DNA of 32,977 nucleotides from Blastomyces gilchristii SLH14081 (GCF_000003855.2 NW_003101676.1:332140-365116); one strand, 5' to 3'; numbered from the stretch's first letter, positions 21,414-32,377 are shown. Notes: a model not told the origin generated them from the sequence alone. Numbers and translations: made by a program.

Positions 21414-21698
21414 TACTTCTTTAAACAGAAGAATTGATAGTTGTAAGAGAATTAAGTATTACAGATATTAAGAATGTAAGTATAGATTTTCTTTATTTTT
21501 TCTTTATTAATCTTTAAATTATGTTCATAATTCTGTTTTTATTTTTCTTTATTTTTAGCTTTAATAATAATATGATTTTTTCTTCTCTTTATATATACTG
21601 TGAAGTGTTTATCTCAGTAGAAATTCATTATCTTATAAACTAGAGTTTGTAAATAACAGTGTTAATATCTTTATTATAATCAGATTCTTAGTGATGAC

Positions 21699-22678
21699 TA
21701 GACTGACCGTGTGACTAGACTGACCGTGTGACCGTGTCTGAGACCAGAATCAGAATTTTTAATAGTTTTATTATCAATTTGACTGATCTCATTACATGGT
21801 TTTAACATTAGATAGTAGTCTTATACTGTCTCAGTGAGACTTACTGTCTACTCTTATCACATTTTTCAAATGAGATCATGATTTCCACTTCTCAATTTAA
21901 ATTATTTTTATTGCTTTAAATGACTTTAAATCTCATTTGAGTGTTATCAAAAAGTGTTACTTTTTAAAAAATTAAAAATAGTCTAAAAAAAACCTTAAAA
22001 TGTCTAAAAATAGTAACTTTATATTAAGAATGAAACTAAATGAAATTAAATGAGATCACTTTCTTATTTTTTTCAAGTTATAGTTTCATTTTGAGATCTG
22101 ATATATAGTTACTTTGCATGTTTTTTTAATGATTAGTCTCAGTATAATTCATATTAAGAAATGTATGAGATCAGATTAAATAAGATTAAATATGAAATTT
22201 ATGATTCTGATAGCCAGTCTACGTGTGACTGTGTCTGAGATCAGAATCAGATTTTTTAATAGTTTTATTATCAATTTAACTGATCTCATTACACAGTTTT
22301 AATATTAGATAGTAGTCTCATACTATCTCAGTAAGACTTACTGTCTACTCTTATTACATTTTTCAAATGAGATTATGATTTTCACTTCTCAATTTAAATT
22401 ATTTTTATTACTTTAAATGACTTTAAATCTTATTTAAGTATTATCAAAAAGTATTACTTTTTAAAAAATTAGAAATAGTCTAAAAAAACCTTAAAATGTC
22501 TAAAAATAGTAACTTTATATTAAGAATGAACTAAATGAGACTAAATAAGATTACTTTCTTATTTTTTTCAAGTCATGATTTCATTTTAAGATCTGATATA
22601 TAGTCACTTTGCATGTTTTTTAATAACCTAGTCTCAGCGGAATTCATGTAGAAATGTATAGATTAGATTAAATAAGAC
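21699..22678 (-). mobile_element. MITE M1 (outer, truncated), split by M2
   Basis: First 17 bases TAGACTGACCGTGTGAC at 21699-21715; it resumes at 22230 after M2 and stops at about 22678, some 40 bases short of its expected end, where another MITE end begins. It is in reverse orientation relative to the 12028 copy. Confidence 0.88.
21716..22221 (-). mobile_element. MITE M2 (inner), complete, 506 bp
   Basis: TAGACTGACCGTG...TAGCCAGTCTA with exact 8-bp duplication CGTGTGAC (21708-21715 and 22222-22229). It is inserted only 17 bases inside the end of M1, in the same orientation. Confidence 0.95.
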
Positions 22679-23110
22679 TAGACTGATCATGTTATATTAT
22701 TATTATTATTATTATTCTTTTCATTATACTCATATGCAAGCGGAGCTTATAATGAGTTCTTGTATGATGTTAAATACAGGTCAAGTGTTGATTATATAGA
22801 AGGAAATACAGGTATTAAGATCATGTCAAGATAATAAGAACATAGAAAAATACAAAGAAGTGACAATTAGATACATATAATAATAACTTTCCAGCTCAGA
22901 AACATAGAGTAATTCATTAGAGTGATTTGTACATCTCTGTATTTATTAGAAATCTGAGATGCTTGAGTTTCAGATTTAATGTATTCTCTGCGGGTTTCGA
23001 ACCCACACGCCTTGGTTTCTCATGCCAAGGTGCTACCAGATGGCCGTATTAACTATTCGGCCACTGAGGCAGACTGACCGTGTGACCGTGTCTGGAATCA
23101 GAATCAAACT
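22679..23110 (-). mobile_element. MITE-family terminus M3, interrupted by SINE c
   Basis: TAGACTGATCATGT at 22679-22692, then the SINE, then AGACTGACCGTGT (duplicated target) and GACCGTGTCTGGAATCAGAATC. It follows the family's terminal sequence for about 40 bases, after which similarity is lost. It may be a fragment or the end of a longer related element extending right. Confidence 0.7.
22693..23070 (-). mobile_element. tRNA-derived SINE, copy c
   Basis: 378 bp on the minus strand. Head GCCTCAGTGGCCGAATAG at the right end, B box GGGTTCGAAACCC near 22990-23000, AAT-repeat tail at 22693-22717. The 13-bp target duplication AGACTGATCATGT / AGACTGACCGTGT (22680-22692, 23071-23083) differs by two transitions. 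The tRNA head has kept its CpG in the B box although the body has lost nearly all. Confidence 0.92.
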
Positions 23111-24587
23111 TTACAGTTATTATGTTATCTAAAAGCATTACTTCTGATCATAATTTGTATTTATTACATTAATTTCAAATCATATTATTTTAAATATTAA
23201 AGGTTTCAGATTCACTTTTTATATAAAAATCTAATCTCAGATAAAGAATATATTTAAATTCTTAGTCACATTTTCATTCTGATCTTATTATTGAGAATAG
23301 TATTAAATAAGATTATAAAATCATTTCTCACTTATATAATATCATAACATAGTACTCATTTATTGAAAATTCAATAGAGAGTATTATTAAATATTATTAC
23401 TTTTCTGAATATATATTACAATTTATATAATTTTAATTATAAAAAAAATATAAAATGCAAAAAAAAATAAAAAATAAAAAATAAAACAAAAACAAGAAAA
23501 AATTACAATGAAAAAAAAAGAGAAAGAAAAAGAAAAAAGAAAAAAAGAAAAATAAAAAAAATCAAGATCACAGAGCTGTAGTACTTTTAAAATACTTACT
23601 TCTCAGAGTCTTTATAATATTTATTATTAACTGTGTATTTCTCATAGTAAGAGTAACACAGCTGTGATAAGCTATTATCTTAATATTATCTAATAAATAA
23701 TCAGTATATATCTGTATACATCTGAATAATTAGAAAATATACACTTAAAAAGTATGATCAGAGTGAACTCTGCTGCTACTTAAATAGTATTAAGAATAGA
23801 ATACTGAAATTAATGATTCTTCTCATCAATTTCATAGATAAGATGTATAAAGATAATCTTAGAGAATATAAGATTCTCTAACTTCTGATAAAAACAGATC
23901 TTATAGAGAGACTCTATTTTTATAATATCAGAAACTGAGTATTATTAAAAAGTATTACTTTTATATAATATATATACACTTACTGCAGCAATTCACTCTC
24001 TGTGTATATAACTGAGAGTTATAACTTTTTTATACTACATAGCTCTCTCTGAGATGCTGCTGTCAGTTTATAATTTACATAGTCTCTCAGTTCAGTATGT
24101 ACTACATGTATACAGCTCTGTGTACTGAGACTGTATTAATTATTATAGTCTGATGTGATACTCACTTTTCACAGGCCATATTTTATTTGAGAGAGAGAGA
24201 GAGAAGAAAGATATAACTGTTATTTTATTAAGAGAGAGATGAATAATTATTATTATTAAATGTAATTTAATTCATCTGTATTTAAAATTTGATTAGTTTA
24301 TACTCTTTAATCTGAGAGTTTCTAAGAGTGTTTTAATAGTTTTCATACCAGCTTGAACTTAGTGATAGATTGAAGAAGAAGAGAAAAGAGAGAAGAAAGA
24401 AATAAGAATAATTTATCTTTATAATATGAAAACAGAGAATCACTGCAATCATTCTCTCTAGTAATAAAGATCTGTTTTCTGCATATATCTCTGATATAGA
24501 TTATATAATAACTGTATATAAAGAATATCAATAGTGTATGCATTAAATGAAGATAATATTGCTATGTAACACTGTAGTTATTTCTGT
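23111..24587. other. AT-rich stretch without recognisable gene
   Basis: Holds an A-rich, nearly pure purine run on the plus strand at about 23445-23560 and a GA microsatellite near 24190-24215. No protein motif is visible in any frame. A 66-residue minus-strand open frame at 24343-24543 is hydrophobic and Ile/Tyr/Ser-rich, as expected by chance in such AT-rich sequence. Confidence 0.6.
23445..23560. repeat. A-rich low-complexity purine tract
   Basis: Runs of A interrupted by G, T and rare C over about 115 bases; no defined period. Confidence 0.8.
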
Positions 24588-24592
24588 ATATC

Positions 24593-25639
24593 TGTCACGC
24601 TCCCGGCCGCGCCAAGGCCCTGTTGCGGTTTCACACGGCTCATCACTTTCATGCGGATGATTTCATTCTGTCTGAACCGGTTTCCAACCACTCTATGACA
24701 TCATTCGGATTAGACTGGCCGCCGGGACCATGAATTTCACATTTAATCTCATTTGGTCTGGTCTCATACATTTCTTGGCATGAATCCCGCTGAGACTAGT
24801 TATTAAAAAAACATGCAAAGTGATTATATATGAGATCTTAAAATGAAACTATGACTTGAAAAAAATGAGAAAGTGGTTTCATTTGATTTCATTTAGTCTC
24901 ATTCTTAATATAAAGTTACTATTTTTAGACATTTTAAGATTTTTTTTTAGACTATTTTTAATTTTTTAAAAAGTAATGCTTTTTGATAATACTCAAATGA
25001 GATTTAAAGTCATTTAAAGAAATAAAAATAATTTAAATTGAGAAGTGAAAATCATGATCTTATTTGAAAAATGTGATAAGAGTAGACAGTAAGTCTCACT
25101 GAGACAGTATGAGACTACTATTAAATGTTAAAACTATGTAATGAGATCAGTTGAATTAATAATAATACTATTAAAAAATCTGATTCTGGTTTCAGACACA
25201 GTCACACAGTCAGTCTAATTCAGATATATTATAGAAAGATTTAATTAATGAATATAAGAATCTCACTTTTATATAAGATCAGCAGATTACTCTTTCTTAG
25301 TAGTAAGACACTACTGAGATATCACTTCAGCTATTCTTACTTATGAAGTAAGAGAAGAGTATTCACTTATTATCTATATAGAATAACTAGATGCTGGCTT
25401 CTTATTAAAGAAGTTAGTGATTCATTTTTCTCTGACTGAAATAGATATAAGAGTTACTGTATTTCTCATATAATCTTCTTAGTATACTAAGTATCATATC
25501 TGTGATATTCTTATAATAACTCTGTAGTCTATAAGCTTGCTATTTAAGCAAGATAGTTAAGCTCACTTATACAGCTTCTTAACAACTACTTCTATATAAT
25601 ACTGCTGACTAGTCACTGCTTCAGTTTTATCATATTATA
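24593..25639 (+). mobile_element. Family 3 LTR G (5' LTR), interrupted by a MITE
   Basis: Begins TGTCACGCTCCCGG and ends CATATTATA (TTACA in LTR H). Minus the MITE (507 bp) and one 8-bp duplication it is exactly 532 bp, the same as LTR H. The first 118 bases (24593-24710) are GC-rich and unmutated, while their partner at 32378-32495 is almost fully converted by C-to-T and G-to-A. The rest of LTR G is AT-rich like LTR H. Confidence 0.95.
24711..25217 (+). mobile_element. MITE in LTR G (507 bp)
   Basis: TAGACTGGCCGCCGGG...CAGTCAGTCTA with 8-bp duplication ATTCGGAT / ATTCAGAT (24703-24710 and 25218-25225), one G-to-A apart. Its left end is unmutated and its right end heavily mutated. Confidence 0.95.
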
Positions 25640-26700
25640 ATTTAAATCACTTAATCTAATTATAAGTTTGAATCAGTCAAGCTTTAACAGACTGATATAA
25701 TCTCATGTATCTGTACTAAGACTGATCTGATCTTACTCTCTGAGAGAAACTTCACATTATTTTCTAGAGTGTATATATCTCTACTCTGACAGAAATCTGA
25801 GATTTCTGAATCTGCTGTATATTTTAATATGAGCTCTTTAACTACTCTATCACTGCTGCAGCCTCTACACACCTATATCTATCATGAAGATAGAGAGATT
25901 AAGATTGAAGATTCTCTGAGATATAAGAGAAACACATTGTCTGAATTTCACAGCTTTATCTGTATTCTTGAATGAAATTTCCACCTTAATCTGAGTCAGT
26001 ATAATACTCATGAGATATAAGTAATATATACTATCAACCTTCTTGAAAACATCTCTGTGACTACTTGAGTTATCAAGAAGAAAGAGCTTGAGTGTACTGA
26101 TGCTGCAATAACTTAAGAACAATTCAAGAACTTTCTACTGAATCAAATTAAAGATTACTGTAATTACAGCTTCACAGCAGTACAGTGATTCAACTCATTT
26201 TATTAATAAGATAATAAGAATTCTTTCAATTTTAATATAAGATTTAAAGAATATTGAGAGGAATTGACTGATAATTTGAATCAATTAAAAACACAGCTTT
26301 ATCTCACAAAGCTGACTCACAAGGTGTGAATAATAATATTACAGTATCTGAGTCTATCAATTAATTACACTGAGCTTGTCAACCTGGCTTCTCAGATCTA
26401 TTTAAATAATCAATTCTCTGAGAAAAAGATTAATAAGATCTCTTCTAAGTAATCAATGATAAGATCTAAATAACACTGTGATAGCTTCAGTATGAAGAAA
26501 GTAAAGAAGAATTTCAAGTATTCTGATTCTTCACTCACTGTGAAGAAATATAAAAAAAGATTTGATAAAGATCTCTGTTTTAACTGTGAAGTTAATAATC
26601 ACTATACTAGTGATTATAAGAAGCTGAAGAAGAGAAGAAACTGAGAAGATATCTTCTTAAAGTTAACTTCTCTTCTAACAAATGTATCTGTGAAAGATAA
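25640..26700 (+). pseudogene. gag of family 3, degenerate, with zinc knuckle
   Basis: Plus-strand frame through about 26640. Near 26365-26425 it reads LVNLASQIYLNNQF, like the family's WxDLVxLAxxIDxRL. At 26573-26620 it gives LCFNCEVNNHYTSDY, a CCHC zinc knuckle (C-x2-C-x4-H-x4-C) whose final Cys is now Tyr (TGT to TAT) and whose Gly before His is Asn. The knuckle binds nucleic acid in gag. The N-terminal part (25640-26100) is not readable. Minus-strand openings at 25684-25872 and 25865-26122 are antisense by-products. Confidence 0.75.
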
Positions 26701-26749
26701 AGAAGAGAAAGAAATAAAGAATTAATAATTCTCATATCTTTAAGTTCAT

Positions 26750-26900
26750 GTTATAATCATAATAAATACTCTGAATAAGAAGATACTAGTGAGATATCTA
26801 CTCAACTCTGAAATGAATATTAACTTCATATTCTATTTCTTTTCTTTGATAAAGAATTAGAAGAAGATAGATCTGTCAGACTATGTGAAATTTACTGATG
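26750..26900 (+). pseudogene. Aspartic protease region of family 3 pol, degenerate
   Basis: The translation VRYLLNSEMNINFI near 26790-26832 matches the gypsy protease active site (family ALLDSGAxxNFI). The catalytic Asp-Ser-Gly has become Asn-Ser-Glu, both by G-to-A, so it would be inactive. It is in frame with the zinc knuckle upstream and RT downstream. Confidence 0.7.
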
Positions 26901-27439
26901 AAATAAAATATTACTGTTTTAGCATAATTCAAGTGAAGTATATGATCACAGACTTAGAAGAAATCTTCAAGAAGAGCAGTCTGCTTCTTCATATAGTTAA
27001 TATTATAGATAAGAACATTATTCTAGATCTTCTGTAATTGAGAGAAAACAATTCTCTCATTGACTGAGTTGCTTAAATGTGACAGTACTGTCTCACTAAT
27101 GAAGAGATAGTAATAGAGAAATCTGAAGAGTTTCATCAGAAGAATCTTAAGAAAAAGATAGAGTTAATATACTGTGTAACAGATGACTGAGACTTAAGAA
27201 TAGATAAAGAAGTCATTATTCTCACTGTAAGATTAGTAGCAGTATCTATCATTGAAGATGAATGTATATGATATCTCTTTACAGATTATAAGAATGTCTT
27301 TTTGAAAAGAGAAGTAGTGAAGTTTTCTGATATTAAGATATAATATAAGATTTATTTTGAAGATAATGTAATAATGTTATACAGACTTTCTTATAACTTA
27401 TCTATAAAGAAATTGAATGTTCTGTGTAAATATCTTGAG

Positions 27440-28000
27440 AAAGCACAATCAAAGAACTGAATACACTTATCAAAGAGTTCAGCAGAGATGTCTATACTCT
27501 TTATACTTAAGAAGAATAATAGACTATGTCTATGTATAGACTATAGAGGTCTTAATAAGATGATGATTAAGAATCACTATTTATTACTATTAATTAATGA
27601 GATGATTAACTGATTATCTGAAGCAAAGATATTCTTAAAGATTGATATACAGAATATCTATTATAGAATCAGAGTTAATAAAGATGATATTTGAAAAACA
27701 GCTTTTTATACTAAGTACAGTAATTTTGAATATCTTGTTTTATCTTTTAATCTTTATAATACTTCAGTCATCTTTCAGATCTATATAAATAAGATGCTGT
27801 GAGGCCTTGTCAATGTCTTTTATATAGTATACTTGAATGACATTCTAATCTTCTCAAAAACAGAGAAAGAATATAATACTTATATTCAAGAAGTGTTGAG
27901 TTGCTTAAGACAGTATTAACTCTATATATACACTGAAAAATGCTTATTCTACATGTAGAAAATTGATTTCTTAGATTATATTATTAAGATGAATAGTATT
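27440..28000 (+). pseudogene. Reverse transcriptase domain of family 3 pol, degenerate
   Basis: Reads ILFILKKNNRLCLCIDYRGL at about 27490-27550, then MIKNHYLLLLINEM (family TIKNRYPLPLIxE), ILKIDIQNIYYRIRV (FTKLDLxxAYxxIRI), a stop at Trp and KTAF. FEYLVLSFNL, VIFQIYINKML (APATFQxYIN) and the active loop YIVYLNDILIFS near 27817-27860 follow. YLDD has become YLND. The tail KCLFYM, stop, KIDFLDYII corresponds to KCEFHxxxVxFLGYxI. Closest in form to fungal chromovirus RTs. Confidence 0.94.
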
Positions 28001-28029
28001 TTAATAAACAGAAGATGAGTCTTCATTAT

Positions 28030-28700
28030 TGAGAACTGATCAGCACTGTAGATGTATTATAAGATACAGATGTTTCTAAAATTTATGAACTTCTACAGAT
28101 AATTCATCTATATATATTCATAGATTACTGTCTTTCTTACAGATCTGTTAAAGAGAAGTATGAAAGACAGAAAAATGAGACTGTTTATTCTCACTCAAGA
28201 CACTGTACAGGCATTTGCAGAATTGAAATAAGCTTTTACAGATATTATAATACTGAATCACTTTAATTCTGACTTACTTAGTCAGTGTGAGACTGATATA
28301 TCTGAGAATAAAATTCATAGAATCTTTTCACAGATAACACTGAAGACCTTTTAATATTAAAAGAATCAGAGAATAATCATTTCTGAGAATATAGATAATA
28401 AAATATCTATAAGAGAAGACTTTTTTATAGAGTTTATAAGACACTGTAAATAAAGATTAGTGATCTTCTTCTTCAAGAAGTTATTACTTATGCAGAGAAG
28501 ATATGATATTCATAATTAAGAGATATTAATAATTATTGAATTCTTTAAGATCTGATGATATTATCTTCAGAATAGTAAGTACTCAGTGTAAGTTCTCACT
28601 AATTATACAAATCTATGTTACTTCTTGATAATAAAGAGCTTGATAGAACATCAAGTCAGATGAGTAGAGCTGCTTTTAAAGTATGATTTTTATATCTGAT
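28030..28700 (+). pseudogene. RNase H region of family 3 pol, degenerate
   Basis: KFMNFYR near 28080 (family FLGFANFYR) opens the connection. DTVQAFAELK followed by a stop and AFTDIIILNHF lies near 28200-28265 (family AFxxLKxxFTxAPILxHFD). QCETDISENKI (family ETDASxxAxG) is near 28280. YDIHN, stop, EILIIIEFFK corresponds to YDKELLAIVxxxK. Stops again stand mainly at Trp codons. Confidence 0.85.
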
Positions 28701-29199
28701 ATTATTCAGATCAGCTTAATTTCACTGATATACTATTTAAACAGTCTGATTATAATATTGTTGATACAGAGAAGAATTCTATAAAAGAATCTCTGTCATC
28801 ACTGCAGAAGAAGCTAACTGCAGAGAATTGAGATTCTCTGAAGCTTGAGAACAGTGCTGATAAGACAGCTGTATAACTCAGTATAAAAGATGAAAAAAAA
28901 CCTGAATCTCTGTAGAGAACTGACACTGAAGATTATAAGCTTTTTATATTATATCTTACTATCATTGAATTAATAAAGAATGAAATAATCTATAATCTTT
29001 TAATCTAACTACTTTTAAATTTTATTAATAAGTTATAGAAGAGAGATATCTCTACTACAGCTTGAATTCAGAAGTTGAAGAAGAAAGAATTTAGTTTAAA
29101 CTTAAAAGAGACAGACTCTGAGTAGAATAATACTGCTAAGAAATCAAGTTACTGATAACTAGAAGAATATAAACTTCTACTGTTAAATAATTCAGTCTT

Positions 29200-29900
29200 C
29201 ATTTCTTATAGTAGAATAATGTATTAGAAGTTATTAAGAATTTATTATAATAATTCTCATACAGAACACTTTGAGTTAGAGAAGACTGAAAAGCTTCTAA
29301 AATATAAATATATTTAAAATAAGCTCTGAACAGATATTAAAGAGTATATTAAGACTTATAATATCTATTAAAGAATAAAGATCTTATAGTATAAGTAATA
29401 TAGTAAGTTAATATCACTGTCTGTTTCAAAGAGCTTATAGTAGAATCTATTAATAGATTTTATAATTAATCTACTGAAGTTAACAAGAGTCAAAGAATAT
29501 AACTCAATTTTGATTATTATTGATTATTTTATAAAGATGATAAAATATATTTCTACTTATAAAAAGATTAAAGCCTCTGAATTGACTGATCTATTTTTAG
29601 ATATTATTATTTATAATTACAGTACTCTGAAATTATTAATAACAGATTAAAAATCTCTCTTTATCAGTAAATACTGATCAGCTTTTTACTATTATCTTAT
29701 AATAAGATATCTTCTCAGTACTGTATTTCATCTGCAGATAGATGATCAGACTGAATATTAAAATCAGATATTAAAACAGTATCTTTAAATATTCTATTTA
29801 TATTATCAGAATGATTGACTTAAACATCTTCTAATTACTGAATTTATATATAATAATATAAAGAATGTAATCTTAAAAGTATCTTCTTTCTATATTTATT
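29200..29900 (+). pseudogene. Integrase of family 3 pol, degenerate
   Basis: Zinc-binding part: LLRIYYNNSHTEHFELEKTE at about 29227-29290 (family LLxxxHDxPxAGHFGxxKT) and EYIKTYNIYQRIK at about 29340 (family YVKxCDxCQRxK; both Cys now Tyr). Core: SILIIIDYFIKMI near 29505 (family ILVVVDRFSKM, first catalytic Asp), then LLITD followed by a stop and KSLFISKY near 29640 (family SDRGxxFxSxFW, second Asp). LSTVFHLQIDDQTEYQNQIL near 29715-29775 (family STAFHPQTDGQTERxNQxLE, including the catalytic Glu) follows. All three catalytic residues are visible. Confidence 0.94.
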
Positions 29901-30329
29901 ATGAATATAATTCTTCACTACTCAGTGACATCATGAATAATATTTTAAAGAGAGAAATAAATAGTCAGAATATTAAATAGATACAGAGAATAAAGTATTT
30001 CTCAGTATTAGAAGTAAAAGTAAGATTGAAACTTTTAAATAAAATTTATAAGAAGATGATGAAAAGTATCTATTATATTCAGAAATAATAGATAGAATAC
30101 TATAATTAAAAACATCTTTTAATAAAGTTCTTAATAGAGAATCAAATACTACTTTCAGTAAACAATATCAAGATAATAAGATTATATAAGAAGCTTAGTG
30201 AGTAGTAACTAGAATCTTTTCTGATAATAAGAGTAATGAATAAGCAGATATATAAGTTAAAATTATTCTCAGAATTAAAATCAATTTATTCTATTTTTCA
30301 CATTTTCTATTTAAAGCTTTATAAGTAAT

Positions 30330-30560
30330 ATTCTGAGATGAAGCTATCTTAACTGAATAATATTAAGATTAAGAGTGATACTGAATATCTTATAAAGAAA
30401 ATATTGAATAAATAAATATATTATAGTAAGCTTTAATATCTTATTAAATAAGAAGATTATTCATTATCAGAGAATTTATCAGAACTGTTTAAGTATTTGA
30501 AAAATACTGAGAAAGAGATTATAAACTATAAAATGATAAGTAAAGACTGCTCTATTATAT
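30330..30560 (+). pseudogene. Chromodomain of family 3 pol, degenerate
   Basis: TEYLIKKILNKQIYYSKL near 30380-30430, then YLIK, a stop, and EDYSLSENLSELFKYL. The family pattern is EYxVExIL...LQYLVKWKGY...NTWEPxENL. The Trp of WKGY is now a stop and Lys-Gly reads Glu-Asp. The domain reads methylated histone H3 and targets integration to silent chromatin, consistent with an element living in mutated heterochromatin. Confidence 0.75.
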
Positions 30561-31560
30561 ATCAGAGATATTAAGTAAGAAATACTGTTTAAAACTTCTT
30601 ATTTTTTTCAAAGAATTTTTTAAAGATAATCTTATAGTAATAAACTGATATTTTACAAACTTTATAATACTCTTCTTTTATTTTCTCTCAAAGAATTTTT
30701 AGAAGTTTAATAAGACTATATAAGTATAAAATTTCTGAAGTAATTAGAGAAAAGAAATATTTGAAATTAATAAAAAGATTAATATTATTAATCTGCAGAT
30801 TACTACTATTCTAATAAGACTATAGCTTACTGAAAAAGTGAAAAGAGAAACTAAACTCTACTCATTAATAATTATACTCTTATTAAACTTATTCTTTATT
30901 ATTAAAGTTTTTAACACTGATATCTTTATCTACTGAGAAGTTAGTACTGCAGTATTATAGAGAAGCATGCTATAGAAGAGTATAAGAGATACTTAAAGTA
31001 TTAATTTATTAATTTATAAAGTATCTCAGTTATTTACTTTAATTAAAGTGAGATTCTCTTTAATCAGTGATTAATCTCTATAATACTTTTAATAGTAGTA
31101 TTAGTTAATCTCTTCTTAGAATCAGTTATTCTGAGATGTTTTTTTATCTTAAAGACTTATATTTTTTATCTTCTTTTATAGATAAGTAAGAAAGATCTCT
31201 TCAGTCTTAATAAAATCTATTAATACTTAAAGCTCTGAGACTCTTACTCTGTACTGCTTAAATATCTAAGCTTCTAATTAGAACTGATATAATGTCTTCT
31301 TATAGAGTAAGTAATACTTATAGAGAGATAGAAGTTATTATTACAGATGTAATAAAAATAATAAGAGTAAGAGAAGAAATGAATATATAAAATTCTCTTC
31401 TTCTTCAGCTGCTTAGCATAGTGTAAATATATAACAGTACTGATCAGAGACTGTACTAAAGCCTTCTTATAGAGAGAAGATAAAGAAATCACAGAACTCT
31501 GCAGACTTAACTCAGCAGTATTCTTAGCAGGGCTCAGGTATATTATAGAAGAGAAACTAC
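30560..31560 (+). other. AT-rich part of the family 3 3' region
   Basis: No domain recognised. It contains small inverted repeats, for example GAGATACTT paired with AAGTATCTC around 30987-31028. Heavily mutated. Confidence 0.5.
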
Positions 31561-31900
31561 AGATTGAGCTTCTCAGAGTCACTGTCTCTGAAACCAAGCT
31601 CTCCCCAGAGTTCTCTCTGAATGACCACACAGGGTCATATGCCACCGTGTTGGCTGGTGAGGGGAGCGGTGTCGCGGTGGAGAGGGCAGGGGAAGAACCG
31701 GACACGGACGAACCGACTGGCAGAAGGGACAACATCTCACTGCAAGGCACAGTGACTACCACCGCGGCTGCAAGAGAAGCAGGGGAAGAAGGAGAAGAAG
31801 ATGTAGCAATGAGAGCAGTGCTTCTACAGCTCATTAACACTGCTGTCTTCATCTTCAACTGAGCTTTCTTGACAGTCATGAAGACTGCAGCTGCATCATG
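31560..31900. other. GC-rich, unmutated island with two overlapping open frames
   Basis: About ten CpGs fall between 31640 and 31770, against almost none in the preceding 5 kb of the same element. On the plus strand an open frame runs from about 31473 to 31864 (ending LINTAVFIFN) and is Gly/Glu/Ala-rich across the island. On the minus strand a 201-residue frame (31274-31879) starts MTVKKAQLKMKTAVLMS and is Ser/Ala/Pro/Val-rich, its last third being low-complexity AT-rich translation. Neither shows a known domain. Minus strand: the first 35 residues are mildly hydrophobic but not a clear signal peptide. Which strand codes, if either, is undecided. Confidence 0.5.
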
Positions 31901-32363
31901 AAGACATTTTTACTCACTAGAAAATATCAGAATAAGTTTCTTATTATCTTATAAGAATGATACTCTCATACACTCACTATTAAAAATGAGAAGAAAGAAA
32001 GAAAAATTGTATTATAAAGAGAGAGAATCTTTTTAAAAAATTCTATTACTACTGTTAACTTTATCTCTAAAATACATCACTTTTACAGAGAATTTTATAT
32101 ATAGAATAAAATATGATAAGAGATCTGTAAGTCACTTATTAACTATATTTTTCACATTTTAAATTAATATATAAGAAACTCACTTATCATATATTTAATT
32201 TAAATAGAGATGAGAAAGAAAGATCTATACAGTCAGCAGAAAAACTTATCTATTTTTTTATATTATATATAATATATACACTGTTAATTAATTAATAATT
32301 ATTACTATATAATAAAGATAACTTCTAATCTGATAATCTTAAAAATATCAGAAGTATACTTTT

Positions 32364-32374
32364 AAAGAAGAGAG
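32364..32374 (+). other. Polypurine tract of family 3 element
   Basis: AAAGAAGAGAG lies three bases before LTR H, in the expected position. Confidence 0.75.
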
Positions 32375-32377
32375 TAT

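Larger units (their letters stand above)
19214..21698 (-). mobile_element. Truncated Ty3/gypsy family 2 element (3' end only)
   Basis: Begins with a full 3' LTR and runs parallel to 10174-12800 of the complete copy, including the polypurine tract and the conserved 3' reading frame (about 20330-20590). A SINE (21039-21413) splits it. Homology ends around 21690, at CAGATTCTTAGTGA, where a pile of MITEs begins. The pol region and 5' LTR are missing from the window, by deletion or rearrangement. The five bases before the LTR are TTCTA; no partner duplication is found. Confidence 0.88.

Noticed and set aside
23111..24587. Centromere or replication origin in the AT- and purine-rich stretch
   Set aside because: Only base composition supports it; no repeat array or known motif is visible.
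25684..26122. Two minus-strand frames of 62 and 85 residues
   Set aside because: They are antisense to family 3 gag and arise where C-to-T mutation happens not to make stops on that strand.
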